Source: Meghimatium bilineatum (taxonomy: Eukaryota > Mollusca > Gastropoda > Stylommatophora > Philomycidae). Taken from it: DNA of 64,000 bases. The translations under genes and the position numbers were made by a program. Of the stretch, positions 25,191 through 37,045 are shown piece by piece. The DNA lies in the NCBI GenBank assembly GCA_034231615.1, contig CM067312.1, positions 1,147,001 to 1,211,000 on the forward strand, read 5' to 3'. The stretch's first letter is position 1; the number at the start of each line of letters is the position of its first letter. The notes under the pieces are model-generated. The model was not told where the DNA came from. It searched no databases and saw only the letters and a program-made list of their open reading frames with translations.

Positions 25191-25461
25191 ACATGAGTTT
25201 CTGGTTACACACACACACACACACACACACATATATCTATCTATAAACCGAAGTAACTATCTACACACATGAGTCTAGAACAGGGCTGTCCAACTGTTAG
25301 TACATGGGTCATGTACGGTTCTCAAAACTATATTTTTCTGCCTGCATACAAGCAGAAAGAATCTAAAACATAGATTGTTATTGAGGTCACCATTTTGATC
25401 AATACTTTTCTCAGTGATTTGTCCTCTCATATAGGGTTAATGCGTGTCCCTAACCCTTTAT

Positions 25462-25562
25462 CAAAGTGTTACCTCACACTCTATCAAAGTGTTACCTCAC
25501 ACTCTATCAAAGTGTTACCTCACACTCTATCAAAGTGTTACCTCACACTCTATCAAAGTGTT
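25462..25562. repeat. 23-bp repeat, 5 copies
   Basis: The core is TCAAAGTGTTACCTCACACT followed by CTA. Confidence 0.95.
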
Positions 25563-25974
25563 ATTTCGCAGAAGTAAAATATTTTGTGTTATAGATCTTT
25601 CTCAGATTAATCCTCTCAGCATCTTCTACAACTTAGCTCTACAAGTGAACTGCTCATTATTTCAAAATCACAATCGTGGGTGGGAGGTAAGGGTAATTGG
25701 TAATTGTCATGGCCAGTGTTAAGGTAATGGTTTTATGAGTTATGAACCAGTGTCATAGCATACAGTTTCCCATAAGTGTTCAGCAGTCCTGTCAGTGACA
25801 GAAACAGTCTGACTAGCTTTGCCTACTTGCATGTGCTCAGTAGCGATGCTACCATTCCTCAAAATTACCAGAGCATAAGTCCTGGTATCCTACACGGAAT
25901 CTTTCATAAGTGAGTTGTATGTTTAATGTGTAGGAAATACTGATAAAATAACACCCTGCATTGTCAAGAATATG

Positions 25975-26352
25975 ATCCACGTCTCGGTAATGTGATCCAT
26001 GTCACAGTAATTTGATCCATGTCTCGGTAATGTGATCTATGTCACAGTAATGTGATCCATGTCTCGGTAATGTGATCCATGACACAGTAATGTGATCCAT
26101 GTCACCGTAATGTGATCCATGTCACAGTAATGTGATCCATGTCACAGTAATGTGATCCATATCACGGTAATGTGATCCATGACACAGTAATGTGATCCAT
26201 ATCACGGTAATGTGATCCATGTCTCGGTAATGTGATCCATGTCACAGTAATGTGATCCATGTCTCAGTAATGTGATCCATGTCTCGGTAATGTGATCCAT
26301 GTCACAGTAATGTGATCCATGTCTCGGTAATGTGATCCATGTCTCGGTAATA
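25975..26352. repeat. 20-bp minisatellite, 19 copies
   Basis: The unit is TGTGATCCATGTCACGGTAA, with CTCGG, CACAG and ATCAC variants. Confidence 0.97.
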
Positions 26353-26523
26353 GCTGTGAGGCTATACAATTGATCCAGTCAATGCAAACAATAACATATA
26401 AAAACTTGCCATATTTGTGATTTGCTTTTTGTTGACACATTTTTCTCAACATTGTCAACTTTTCTAAACAATTGAGCATAACCTTCAGAATGGGAGATAA
26501 GTATGATCTAAATGACTGGGCAG

Positions 26524-27723
26524 CAAAGTTTTATAACGTTTGATCAGTGGTTGGGAGACACATCTCACAAACACAAAGTTTTATAACGTTTGATCAGTGG
26601 TTGGGAGACCCATCTCACAAACACAAAGTTTTATAACGTTTGATCAGTGGTTGGGAGACACATCTCACAAACACAGTTTTATAACGTTTGATCAGTGGTT
26701 GGGAGACACATCTCAGAAACACAAAGTTTTATAACGTTTGATCAGTGGTTGGGAGACACATCTCACAAACACAAAGTTTTATAACGTTTGATCAGTGGTT
26801 GGGAGACCCATCTCACAAACACAAAGTTTTATAACGTTTGATCAGTGGTTGGGAGACACATCTCACAAACACAAAGTTTTATAACGTTTGATCAGTGGTT
26901 GGGAGACCCATCTCACAAACACAAAGTTTTATAACGTTTGATCAGTGGTTGGGAGACCCATCTCACAAACACAAAGTTTTATAATGTTTGATCAGTGGTT
27001 GGGAGACCCATCTCACAAACACAAAGTTTTATAACGTTTGATCAGTGGTTGGGAGACCCATCTCACAAACACAAAGTTTTATAATGTTTGATCAGTGGTT
27101 GGGAGACCCATCTCACAAACACAAAGTTTTATAACGTTTGATCAGTGGTTGGGAGACACATCTCACAAACACAAAGTTTTATAACGTTTGATCAGTGGTT
27201 GGGAGACCCATCTCACAAACACAAAGTTTTATAACGTTTGATCAGTGGTTGGGAGACACATCTCACAAACACAAAGTTTTATAACGTTTGATCAGTGGTT
27301 GGGAGACACATCTCACAAACACAAAGTTTTATAACGTTTGATCAGTGGTTGGGAGACCCATCTCACAAACACAAAGTTTTATAACGTTTGATCAGTGGTT
27401 GGGAGACACATCTCACAAACACAAAGTTTTATAACGTTTGATCAGTGGTTGGGAGACCCATCTCACAAACACAAAGTTTTATAACGTTTGATCAGTGGTT
27501 GGGAGACACATCTCACAAACACAAAGTTTTATAACGTTTGATCAGTGGTTGGGAGACCCATCTCACAAACACAAAGTTTTATAATGTTTGATCAGTGGTT
27601 GGGAGACCCATCTCACAAACACAAAGTTTTATAACGTTTGATCAGTGGTTGGGAGACCCATCTCACAAACACAAAGTTTTATAACGTTTGATCAGTGGTT
27701 GGGAGACACATCTCACAAACACA
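26524..27723. repeat. 50-bp minisatellite, 24 copies
   Basis: The unit starts ACAAAGTTTTATAACGTTTG and includes CAGTGGTTGGGAGAC. A GACACA/GACCCA variant alternates and an AATG variant recurs. Confidence 0.98.
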
Positions 27724-28068
27724 ACTAGGTTGAACTATTTGTATATATTTTTTTTGTTTGCATTTTCTTTCAAACTCCAACCAGAACTCTCTTGTAGCAG
27801 GACAATGGTCCTACAATGTTTCCTAAACTCTCGTAGCTGGACAATGGTCCTACTATATTTCTCAAACTCTAAATTTGTACAGACGGCAATGTCGATGCCT
27901 AAACAATTTGTAAACTCTCAATAATGGGAGATAAGTAGGCATTAGATTGCTGGTAATTGAATGTACTAAATGCAATATGTACTAAATAAATATTCTTAGA
28001 TTATTTTCCATTAAAATACAAAAACTACCGGTAACTTATTGTTCTAGATTACTGATGCATTATTGTTA

Positions 28069-28074
28069 TTTATT
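28069..28074 (-). promoter_or_regulatory. Candidate polyadenylation signal AATAAA
   Basis: AATAAA on the minus strand, about 630 bp downstream of the FCHSD stop codon and inside the hAT-like element. It is one of several A/T-rich possibilities and is not otherwise supported. Confidence 0.2.
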
Positions 28075-28164
28075 ATTTTCCATTAAAATACAAAAACTAT
28101 TTTAAAGAAATAACATATTTTCCTTGAATATAAATCCATATTTACTATCAGTACTCTTCAGGTC

Positions 28165-28530
28165 TAGCTTTCCAATTCTAGTTATCGGTACTCTTCAGGT
28201 CTATTTTCATATGTAGGTCTACTATTGATACTCTCAAGATAATAGTTTTCATATTTACTATTGGTACTCTCCAGGTACTCTATCAGTACCTGTTTTAATT
28301 ATCGGTACTTTCCAGGTACTCTATCAGTACCCATTCTAGTAATTGGTACTTTCCAGGTACTCTATCAGTACCCATTCTAGTTATCGGTACTCTCCAGGTA
28401 CTCTATCAGTACCTGTTTTAATTATCGGTACTTTCCAGGTACTCTATCAGTACCCATTCTAGTAATTGGTACTTTCCAGGTACTCTATCAGTACTCGTTC
28501 TAGTTATCGGTACTCTCCAGATCTAGTTTT
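28165..28530. repeat. ~41-bp and compound repeat of GGTACTCTCCAGGTACTC
   Basis: Seven or eight units combine TATCGGTACTCTCCAGGTAC with TCTATCAGTACC and a TTCTAGT linker, with a visible higher-order ~120-bp pattern. Confidence 0.92.
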
Positions 28531-28699
28531 CACTTATGCTGCCCACCGATTATCGAAAAATATAAAATGTGGCAGTTGGACAGCTCTGGACTAGAACAAT
28601 CTAATTAGCAGGAATACAGCTAGAAATGTGCTTATGGTGATATGTCGACAGTTGCGAGACAGCAGTTATAATCACAAGGAGTGAGTGCAGTTGTGTCTA

Positions 28700-30043
28700 T
28701 CAAACTAGTGACTCCTCCCCTTCTTCAGACTCCCAATCATCATCATGAGCATGGCAGAAGAGAGACAGCTTATTATTTGTTGGTCGGAAAGGGATATGAT
28801 TGTGGTCTGGAGGCAGATAATGATGTCGTTGTGCTCTGAAGGAAGTGTTGAGTTGCTGCGGTTGTTGTTGAAATGCTGTGTGATTGTGGTGAGACAGTGG
28901 TGGTTGTTGAGAACTAGGAAGTAAACAATGCTGATTTGCTTGAGGGTGTGGTGAGAAAGCAGTAGGTTGTGAGTGGTTGTGATGTTGTATCTGTTGACGG
29001 TGCTGTGTTGATGCAGGTTTGTGCTGGTTATTGACTGAAGCCTGAACAGATGTATGTTGACTGATGTCTGCAGTCGTTGATCTGTCTGTTTCTCTGCTAC
29101 GAAATAGAGTATTCTGCTGGTTCTGTCTAGAACATACATCCGGAAACATCTCTCTGCATGATGCTCTAGAAGCAGATGGATGGCTATGTTCCTTCTGTCT
29201 ATGGCAAACATCTGGAGACATCTGTCTGTAGATGTGAAAGTTCAGGAGTGGTTTATGTTGGCTCTCATTGATGGATGATTTGTGGGTATGTGGGTGGATA
29301 GAGACTCGTAGCAGAGAGGTCAGATCTTCATACTGCGGGCTATCTAATGGTGTGCTGGGATATGATCGACTAAGACTAGACTCACAGCAGCTGGAGTCAG
29401 ACAGACTTAGAGATAGAGGGTTTTGCTGAAATACTTCTATGGCAGTGTTGACATTCAGAGGTTCTGAAGGGTAGTGCTGCAGTTGCATATCTTTCTGAAG
29501 ATGTTGATGGCAGCATTTTTCATCCTGTTTCTGATAAGGAGGAGGAGAATTATGCGATGATGTCAGCTGAGGTTGACTGCGACTAAGGCTCTGATGATGT
29601 GATGAGACAGGTGACTTTATTGGATGATCTTTCTGTTGTGTCTCAACCTTCACAGGTTCTGGCACATGCACACTGCTAGAAAAATGTGGTTCTGGCATGG
29701 GCACACTGCTAGAAAAATGTGGTTCTGGCACAGACACGCTTCTAGAAAGATCTGCTTCTGGCACGGGCACACTGCGAGACAGATCTGCTTCTGACACTTG
29801 CACACTTCTAGAAAGATCTGGTTCAGAAATATGTATTTTGCGGGTAAGAGACTTATGTTTCAGCAGAGATCTGTCAACAGCATATCGATGGTCAGGGTTG
29901 ATCCATTGACTGCTTTTGGAGTCAGTATGCAATGTCACAGCAGTGGCTGAACTCTGCTGTTTGCGCTGCACATGATGTTGATTGCGTAAGTAACTCCGAT
30001 GACTTTCTTTCTGTTCAAACCTGACTCTCCTCTGTGACTGTGA
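28700..30043 (-). CDS. FCHSD2: FCHSD exon N: last exon, Ser/Gln/His-rich tail with PDZ-ligand-like end
   Basis: The acceptor is a good pyrimidine tract ending TCTATCATCAG (30044), in phase 0. The exon encodes 447 residues to a TGA at 28700. The tail is low complexity. It has five tandem copies of a 12-residue unit of the VPEADLSRSV / VPEPHFSSSV type near residues 60-115 of the exon, then Ser-, Gln- and His-rich stretches. It ends EEGEESLV; the S-L-V end fits a class I PDZ ligand, as in vertebrate FCHSD2, which ends TLV. A separate single-exon gene starting at 30154 with a signal anchor is possible but less likely, because its hydrophobic start is the acceptor's pyrimidine tract. Confidence 0.72.
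   Translation of the reverse strand, partial: SQSQRRVRFEQKESHRSYLRNQHHVQRKQQSSATAVTLHTDSKSSQWINPDHRYAVDRSLLKHKSLTRKIHISEPDLSRSVQVSEADLSRSVPVPEADLSRSVSVPEPHFSSSVPMPEPHFSSSVHVPEPVKVETQQKDHPIKSPVSSHHQSLSRSQPQLTSSHNSPPPYQKQDEKCCHQHLQKDMQLQHYPSEPLNVNTAIEVFQQNPLSLSLSDSSCCESSLSRSYPSTPLDSPQYEDLTSLLRVSIHPHTHKSSINESQHKPLLNFHIYRQMSPDVCHRQKEHSHPSASRASCREMFPDVCSRQNQQNTLFRSRETDRSTTADISQHTSVQASVNNQHKPASTQHRQQIQHHNHSQPTAFSPHPQANQHCLLPSSQQPPLSHHNHTAFQQQPQQLNTSFRAQRHHYLPPDHNHIPFRPTNNKLSLFCHAHDDDWESEEGEESLV
29640..29850 (-). repeat. 36-nt coding repeat inside the last FCHSD exon
   Basis: Five imperfect in-frame copies encode (S/P)V(P/S)(V/M)(P/S)E(A/P)(D/H)(L/F)S(R/S)S. The period is a multiple of three, so copy number can vary without breaking the frame. 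Confidence 0.85.
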
Positions 30044-30164
30044 CTGATGATAGAAAAACAAAACACTTAGTAGACAACATACACAAGCAAGATAACCAAA
30101 TCTCATGTTCCTACTATGGTACTGTTTGGTTATACATGATACACATCGTGACATTTGACCAATA

Positions 30165-30445
30165 CAATATTTCTATCTGACCAATGAAAATACAAAACTT
30201 CTAATATTTGACCAATGAAAACACAACACTTTCTTATCATAATCATCTGATGCCACTCTTACAGGCTGATTATTTTTAATATATTCTATCAAGATCATTG
30301 TTTACTTGTACCATGCCATGATATTAATGCATCTAATATTTTGTGTGTGCTGTCATCCTTGATCTCCCTTGTCATAAATCTTTGCTGCTGTAACTATGTT
30401 ATATCATGATCTCCCTATCTATTAGATTGTCCACAAATTCACATT
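30165..30445. other. FCHSD intron, no feature recognised
   Basis: A short direct repeat (TGACCAATGAAAA, 30178-30233); otherwise unremarkable. Confidence 0.5.
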
Positions 30446-30720
30446 GTCTAGTAACTATCACCTTGAGTGTGATTCAGATTGTCTAGTAACTATCACCTTG
30501 AGTGTGATTCAGATTGTCTAGTAACTATCACCTTGAGTGTGATTCAGATTGTCTAGTAACTATCACCTTGAGTGTGTTTCAGATTGTCTAGTAACTATCA
30601 CCTTGAGTGTGTTTCAGATTGTCTAGTAACTATCACCTTGAGTGTGTTTCAGATTGTCTAGTAACTATCACCTTGAGTGTGATTCAGATTGTCTAGTAAC
30701 TATCACCTTGATTGTGATTC
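30446..30720. repeat. 35-bp minisatellite, 8 copies
   Basis: The core is TCAGATTGTCTAGTAACTAT followed by CACCTTGAGTGTGAT. Confidence 0.97.
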
Positions 30721-30844
30721 CTTTAAACACATCTTCTCATTAGTTTCTCTAGACTCTCATGTTACTATATTGTTACATCTAGCCAATACACATTCAGATG
30801 CTTTTTGTCTATGTCTGTTTATTTATATTTTACATGTTCACACA

Positions 30845-31195
30845 TACATTCTTATGTGACATATGTTCCAGTGTTGAGACATGCGTTCCCATGTTCAGAC
30901 GTCACATTCCAGTGTTGAGACATGCATTCCCATGTTGAGATGTCACATTCCAGTGTTGAGACATGCGTGCCTATGTTGAGACGTCACATTCTAGTGTTGA
31001 GACATACATACCAGTGTTGAGACATACATTCTTATGTGACATATGTTCCAGTGTTGAGACATCACATTCCAGTGTTGATACATACATTCCAGTGTTGAGA
31101 CATACATTCCAGTGTTGATACATACATTCCAGTGTTGAGACATCACATTTCAGTGTTGAGACATACACTCCCATGGTAATGAGACATACATGGTA
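30845..31195. repeat. ~17-26-bp degenerate minisatellite
   Basis: Variants of CATTCCAGTGTTGAGACATA. Confidence 0.93.
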
Positions 31196-31214
31196 GTATT
31201 GCATTTTTTAATTG

Positions 31215-31395
31215 GTATCACATTCTATTCAGAAAGCTGCAATCAACCAAGAATTTTTCAACTACAGTGATTTTCATGGCAGTATTTGCCATCAGTAGCT
31301 TGCCATTGCTTTCTGAAAGGTTCAGGATACTAAAATCCCTGTGGTGGTAAATGAAACTGGTGTCTTGGGCATCACAGAGCTGGAGTATTAGTCAA
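31215..31395 (-). mobile_element. SINE fragment, family 2
   Basis: The minus strand carries CACAGGGAT, then CAGAAAGCAATGGCAAGCTA and CTGATGG...TGCCATGAAAA, shared with the copy at 51545-51755. The tRNA-like head is decayed. Confidence 0.6.
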
Positions 31396-31399
31396 CATG

Positions 31400-33470
31400 A
31401 CAACAGGAGACATACCTTGGTCTAAAACTTCATCATCAAGGAAAGCTCAACTCTGCATCAAAGGTTATATGTCAAAGGTTATATGTCAAAGGTCATAAAA
31501 GGTATCCAAGTAGGGCTAAAATTCTTGACTTTCATGTACATCAAAGATGCACAAAATATGGTCCCGGGTCCAAATCTATCAGATCATGCCATTATATTTG
31601 GCCGTCAGGTTAATTAAAAATGACTATACCCACAGGCCCCTAAGCTCAGAAAATATATCACAAGTTATCTCAGCCACACAGTAAAATGTGATACTACACA
31701 GGAGATAATATTAGGTCAACTTACTACCAGTCACGGTACTAGCTGGTGAGCATGTGTTTGTGATGACATGACATGGATAAACATGTAGACAGCAGCAAAC
31801 ATGTCAAGCAGGCTTGACCACGGTTAGCTTTGATCATGGTGATCAGTGTGTAAGTATGAGAAGCATTTCTCTTGTACAACAGATCTACTAGCGATATGGT
31901 TACAATCTCTATCATTAAGTGGAAGTGGTACAAATACTGAATGTATTAGTTACAGATGTCGAAATCAGATGTGTCGGGCCACTGAAGCAAATAAGACAGC
32001 AGCACAACGCATTTTCATTCTCTGACTACGTCCTGCTCTTGCTTGATGTCAGACATTAGAGACATCAAATGTGGCAAGCCCTATGCAGCAGCGGAGGGAA
32101 CATTACGTCTACTTTCTCATCTTTAGGGTCCCCAAAGGATTAAGAAATAATTTGAAAATATTATAAAAAAAGGGTTGTCGATGCCTTTTTTGTCAAAACT
32201 GGTTGTCACCTATGACATTCCTAGAAAGAAGACAGTGGCCCTATTCCTTTGCACCCTGAACTACAGGTCCAGGCCCTGGTTGTGACAATGGAGTATATCC
32301 TCTATATTTTTTCAGACATACATGCATAAAACACAGATCTCAGCTAGTAAACTAAATCAGGACAGGTCTATACGTGCCATCCTCATCGTATATGTTTATG
32401 TGGTCTGAAGTCTGTACTGTCTCACAGAAACAATCTAAACTCACCTGCTTCTAACACTCAGTCTATCCGCAGCAATAGATAAAAACGTGCAAAAAATGTC
32501 AGCTCAACAGAATACATTTGTAAACACAATCACTAATCTACAAATAACAATGATTGTAAACACAATCACTAATCTACAAATAACAATGATTGAACTCTAG
32601 ACAAATTGATTAGGATATGGTTTCATTTATATATTAGACCAGTTGACCAAATCTCATTATTCTAGCATAAACATTCAATGTTTTCAAATCTCATTATTCT
32701 AGCATAATCATTCAATGTTTCTGTGATGATTCTGTTGTTAAATATTCAGTCTATTTCCAGTACAATTTATTATTTTTATATTTTGTGCATTATTTAATGT
32801 GTGTAATTTTTTATTCATGAAGGCCTTTTAGTCAAATCATCAATATAGAGTGTTCTATAGATTGCCAACTATTTTTTTTCCTTCTAAGTTTGTTTAGTTG
32901 TAATTGTAAAATGGAATAAATCTGTAGCATTCTTGATATATGTAATGTACAAATCAATAAATCAAAATATATATATATATATATATATAGATATATAGAT
33001 AGATAGATTAGATAGATTAGATAGATAGACTGTAGCTTTAAAATGTTCCAGCAATGAGTGAATTACATAGAAATAAGTAACAATATACAATTATCTACAC
33101 TAAATTTCCTTTCAAGTTGTTCCCTCTGGCAACTACGCACTTTTGTCATCATTGATACAGCTGCTGAAAACATTACTGGAACCCATTCTTGGACACACCT
33201 CTTTCAGCAGTCTTGTCGCATTGGTGATAACAGCATGTGCATCCTTGAATCGTCCTTTCAGTGCTGGTTAGTCAAGGGAACACACACACAAAATGGCTGG
33301 TAATGGTCAGGAGAATATGGAGACTTTTCCAAAGTAATCACATACTGCTTGTAAACAGAGCAAGAGGGCATATTTCTTTGTGTATGTGAATTAGAAGAAG
33401 TAGAGTCAACGGGTGGAGTGTGGACATACAGGAAAATATTCTCCAGCAAATATAGTAATACAGATTGACA
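31400..33470. other. FCHSD intron, little recognised
   Basis: Short duplications at 32515-32595 and 32655-32715, a (TA)n(GATA)n microsatellite at 32967-33030, and a Penelope-LTR-like motif at 32814-32843 (ATGAAGGCCTTTTAGTCAAA). Confidence 0.5.
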
Positions 33471-33472
33471 GA

Positions 33473-33695
33473 GTGTGTCAGGAATGTACTGGTATCATGA
33501 CGGTACAAGAAAGTGTCAGGAATGTACTGGTATCATGACGGTACAAAAAAGTGTCAGGAATGTACTGGTATCATGACGGTACAAGAAAGTGTCAGGAATG
33601 TACTGGTATCATGACGGTACAAAAAAGTGTCAGGAATGTACTGGTATCATGACGGTACAAAAAAGTGTCAGGAATGTACTGGTATCATGACAGAG
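33473..33695. repeat. ~38-bp repeat, 6 copies
   Basis: The core is GTGTCAGGAATGTACTGGTA followed by TCATGACGGTACAA. Confidence 0.96.
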
Positions 33696-33709
33696 ATGAC
33701 TACAAGTGT

Positions 33710-34665
33710 CACATGTAGGACCCAGTGTTATCTGTAACCTGATCATAGATTAATCTGTCCACTTGTAGGACCCAGTGTTATCTGTAACCTGATCATAGAT
33801 TAATCTGTCCACTTGTAGGGCCCAGTGTTATCTGTAACCTGATCATAGATTAATCTGTCCACTTGTAGGACCCAGTGTTATCTGTAACCTGATCATAGAT
33901 TAATCTGTCCACTTGTAGGACCCAGTGTTATCTGTAACCTGATCATAGATTAATCTGTCCACTTGTAGGACCCAGTGTTATCTGTAACCTGATCATAGAT
34001 TAATCTGTCCACTTGTAGGACAAGTGTTATCTGTAACCTGATCATAGATTAATCTGTCCACTTGTAGGATAAGTGTTATCTGTAACCTGATCATAGATTA
34101 ATCTGTCCACTTGTAGGACCCAGTGTTATCTGTAACCTGATCATAGATTAATCTGTCCACTTGTAGGACCCAGTGTTATCTGTAACCTGATCATAGATTA
34201 ATCTGTCCACTTGTAGGACCCAGTGTTATCTGTAACCTGATCATAGATTAATCTGTCCACTTGTAGAATCCAGTGTTATCTGTAACCTGATCATAGATTA
34301 ATCTGTCCACTTGTAGGTGAGTGTTATCTGTAACCAGATTGTAGATTAATCTGTCCACTTGTAGGACCCAGTGTTATCTGTAACCAGATTGTAGATTAAT
34401 CTGTCCACTTGTAGGACCCAGTGTTATCTGTAACCAGATAGTAGATTAATCTGTCCACATGTAGGACCCAGTGTTATCTGTAACCAGATAGTAGATTAAT
34501 ATGTCCACTTGTAGGAGCCAGTGTTATCTGTAACCAGATTGTAGATTAATCTGTCCACTTGTAGGACCCAGTGTTATCTGTAACCAGATGGTAGATTAAT
34601 CTGTCCACTTGTAGGACCCAGTGTTATCTGTAACCTGATCGTCGGTTACTCTGTCCACTTGTAGA
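33710..34665. repeat. 50-bp minisatellite, 19 copies, two subfamilies
   Basis: The core is CACTTGTAGGACCCAGTGTT followed by ATCTGTAACC. The first 12 units have TGATCATAG and the later ones AGATTGTAG. It is related to the 42-bp array at 61110-61330, and both are followed by a GAGTTTGGTGTA-like flank. Confidence 0.97.
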
Positions 34666-34704
34666 GAGTTTGGTGTATTCTATTCTCATCAGATACCTAA
34701 ACCG

Positions 34705-34812
34705 TGTGCTAGTTATTGTCTAACTATTGTCTAACTAGTTATTGTCTAACTATTGTCTAACTAGTTATTGTCTAACTATTATCTAACTAGTTATTGCTAG
34801 TTTGCTAGTTAT
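34705..34812. repeat. AACTAGTTATTGTCT repeat
   Basis: Interleaved copies of CTAACTAGTTATTGT and CTAACTATTGT. Confidence 0.9.
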
Positions 34813-34874
34813 TGTCTTGTAAATTCATACATATTCAAGTCATTTCATAACCTCATTCTGTAACCAACATAAAT

Positions 34875-35072
34875 CAGTTCTCACATAACAGAAGTTACTA
34901 ACTCTAAATGTAAATCAGTTCCCATGTAACAGAAGTTACTAACTCTAAATGTAAATCAGTTCCCACGTAACAGAAGTTACTAACTCTAAATGTAAATCAG
35001 TTCCCATGTAACAGAAGTTACTAACTCTAAATGTAAATCAGTTCCCATGTAACAGAAGTTACTAACTGTAAA
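34875..35072. repeat. 41-bp repeat, 5 copies
   Basis: The core is GTTCCCATGTAACAGAAGTT followed by ACTAACTCTAAATGTAAATCA. Confidence 0.95.
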
Positions 35073-35221
35073 TGTTCTAAACGAGACATTCAGTAAATGT
35101 CATCTAGAAATATTGAATGAACTCATTACTCACATGACTTGATGTTGGCGTAGGAGTAGACTGTGAGTCTGAGAAATAAATAATCATACATCAAGGTAAG
35201 AAATATACAGAAATGTGAAGA

Positions 35222-35690
35222 CCTGTGTCCAGATGCCAGGAGAGAGAAAATTGCTGTCAAGATGTCAGAAGAGAGAAGATTGCTTTCCAGATGTCAGGCA
35301 AGATTTCTGTCCAGATGTCAGGAGAGAGAACATTGTTGTCCAGATGTCAGGATAGGCAGAAGTGGTATCCAGATGTCATAATAGTGAGATAACTACCCGG
35401 TAGATATCATAGAGATGAGTGGTATCCAGATGTCAGGCAAAAGAAGTGTTCAGATGCCAGAATGGACAAAATTGGTGTCCAGATATTAGGATAGAGAAGA
35501 GTGGTCGCCCGATGTCAGGATATATAAATGTTCAGATGTCACAAGAAAGATTTTTGTCCAGATAGCAAGATAGAGGAGTGGTGCCCAGATATCAGGATAG
35601 ACAAGAGTGATATCCAGATGTCAGGATAGAGAAATGTCCAGATATCAGGATGGAGGATATTGGTATCGAGAAGTCAGGATTGTTTGTCCA
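35222..35690. repeat. Highly degenerate GTCCAGATGTCAGGATAGA repeat
   Basis: About 15 units of 25-40 bp with many substitutions, probably an old array. Confidence 0.85.
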
Positions 35691-35759
35691 GCATGTCTGT
35701 GATGGAACATCATAACTAGAGTTCACCTGTCTATCACTCTTACAAGTACATCTATTTAT

Positions 35760-36150
35760 ATGTCCACTACTCTACTTGTCAATGTGCCTCAATCTACCTG
35801 TCCACATGCATCGGCATACCAGCCTACCTGTCCATGTACATCAGCCTACCTTTCTATGTGCACCGGTCTACCTGTCCACATGCATCTGCATACCTGTCCA
35901 CATGCATTGCCCTACCTATTCACATGCATCAATGTACCTGTCCACGTGCATCTGCATACCTGTCCACATGCATCAATGTACCTATCCACGTGCATCTGCA
36001 TACTTGTCCACATGCATCAATGTACCTGATCACATGCATCAGCATACCTGTTCACATGCATCAGTGTACCTGATCACATGCATCAGTGTACCTGCCCACA
36101 TGAATCAGCCTAATTGCCAGCGTGAATCTATCAACTATCCAACTTTTACC
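35760..36150. repeat. 24-bp degenerate minisatellite, about 16 copies
   Basis: Variants of CCTGTCCACATGCATCAGCA followed by TA; the period gives spurious open frames. Confidence 0.93.
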
Positions 36151-36239
36151 TGCAGATAAACCTACATGTGTATCGTCATACATCCTTCAGTCTACATCAA
36201 CACTAGCAATTTTAGGTTATAAAACCCATAACTTATGTC

Positions 36240-37045
36240 TGTGTATCCTTGGTCCACCAAATTTGTGAGTGTACCAATGATCCCCAAATTTGTGTCAGTA
36301 TATCCTTAGTCCACCAATCGTGTATGAGTGTATCCTTGGTTCCCAAAATTTGGTGAGTGTGTTCTTGGTTCCCAAACATGAGTGTGTCCTTCATCCACCA
36401 CACATGTGTGAGTGTATCCTTGGTGCTCCAAATTTATTTGAGTGTATCATTTATCCCCAAATGTGTGTTAGTATATCCTTGGTCTACTAAACTTGTGTGA
36501 GTGTATCATTCATCCACCAAACTTGTGTGAGTGTATCCTTGGTGTCCCAAATTTATGTTAGTGTATCCCTGGTCCCCAAACATGTGCGAGTATCTTTGAT
36601 CCCCCAAACTTGTATGAGTGTATCCTTGGTCCCCAAACTTCTTTGAGCATATCCTTGATCCCTAAGCTTGTGTGGGTGTATCCATAGACCCCCAAATTTG
36701 TGCGAGTATATCCTTGGTAAATCAAACGTGCATGAGTGTATCCTTCATCCACCAAACTTGTGTGAGTGTATCCTTGGTCTACCAAACTTGTTTTAGTGTA
36801 TCCTTTGCCGAACAATCTTATGTGAGTGTATCCTTTGTCCATTAAACTTGTGTTAGTGTATTCTTCATCCACCAAACTTGTGTGAGGGTATCCTTGGTTC
36901 CCCCAAACTTCCGTGAGCATATCCATGGTCCCCCAAACCTGTGTGGGTGTATTCATAGACCCAAAAACTTGTTTGAGTGTATCCTTCGCATCACAAACTT
37001 GTGTGAGTGTATCCCTGGTCTGCAATACTTCTGTGAGTGTATCAT
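36240..37045. repeat. ~30-bp degenerate minisatellite, about 26 copies
   Basis: Variants of GAGTGTATCCTTGGTCCCCC followed by AAACTTGTGT; it ends at a G10 run (37049). The 174-codon minus-strand frame here is a repeat artefact. Confidence 0.95.

Larger units (their letters stand above)
25281..28588. mobile_element. hAT-type element of 3.3 kb filled with minisatellites
   Basis: Inverted ends CAGGGCTGTCCAACTG (25281-25296) and, in reverse, CAGAGCTGTCCAACTG (28573-28588) match at 15 of 16 positions. Flanking 8-mers GTCTAGAA (25273-25280) and GACTAGAA (28589-28596) match at 7 of 8. No transposase frame is visible. The interior is mostly four tandem arrays. Chance pairing of two separate hAT copies is the main alternative. 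Confidence 0.7.

Noticed and set aside
28700..30154. Separate single-exon type II membrane protein starting at 30154 or 30106
   Set aside because: The hydrophobic segment is the translation of a pyrimidine tract ending in a good acceptor. Exon phase and the PDZ-like end fit the FCHSD last exon better, though cDNA is needed.
34700..36150. Additional exons of the host gene between exons M and N
   Set aside because: Exons M and N already match in phase 0, and no unrepeated open stretch with acceptor and donor was found.
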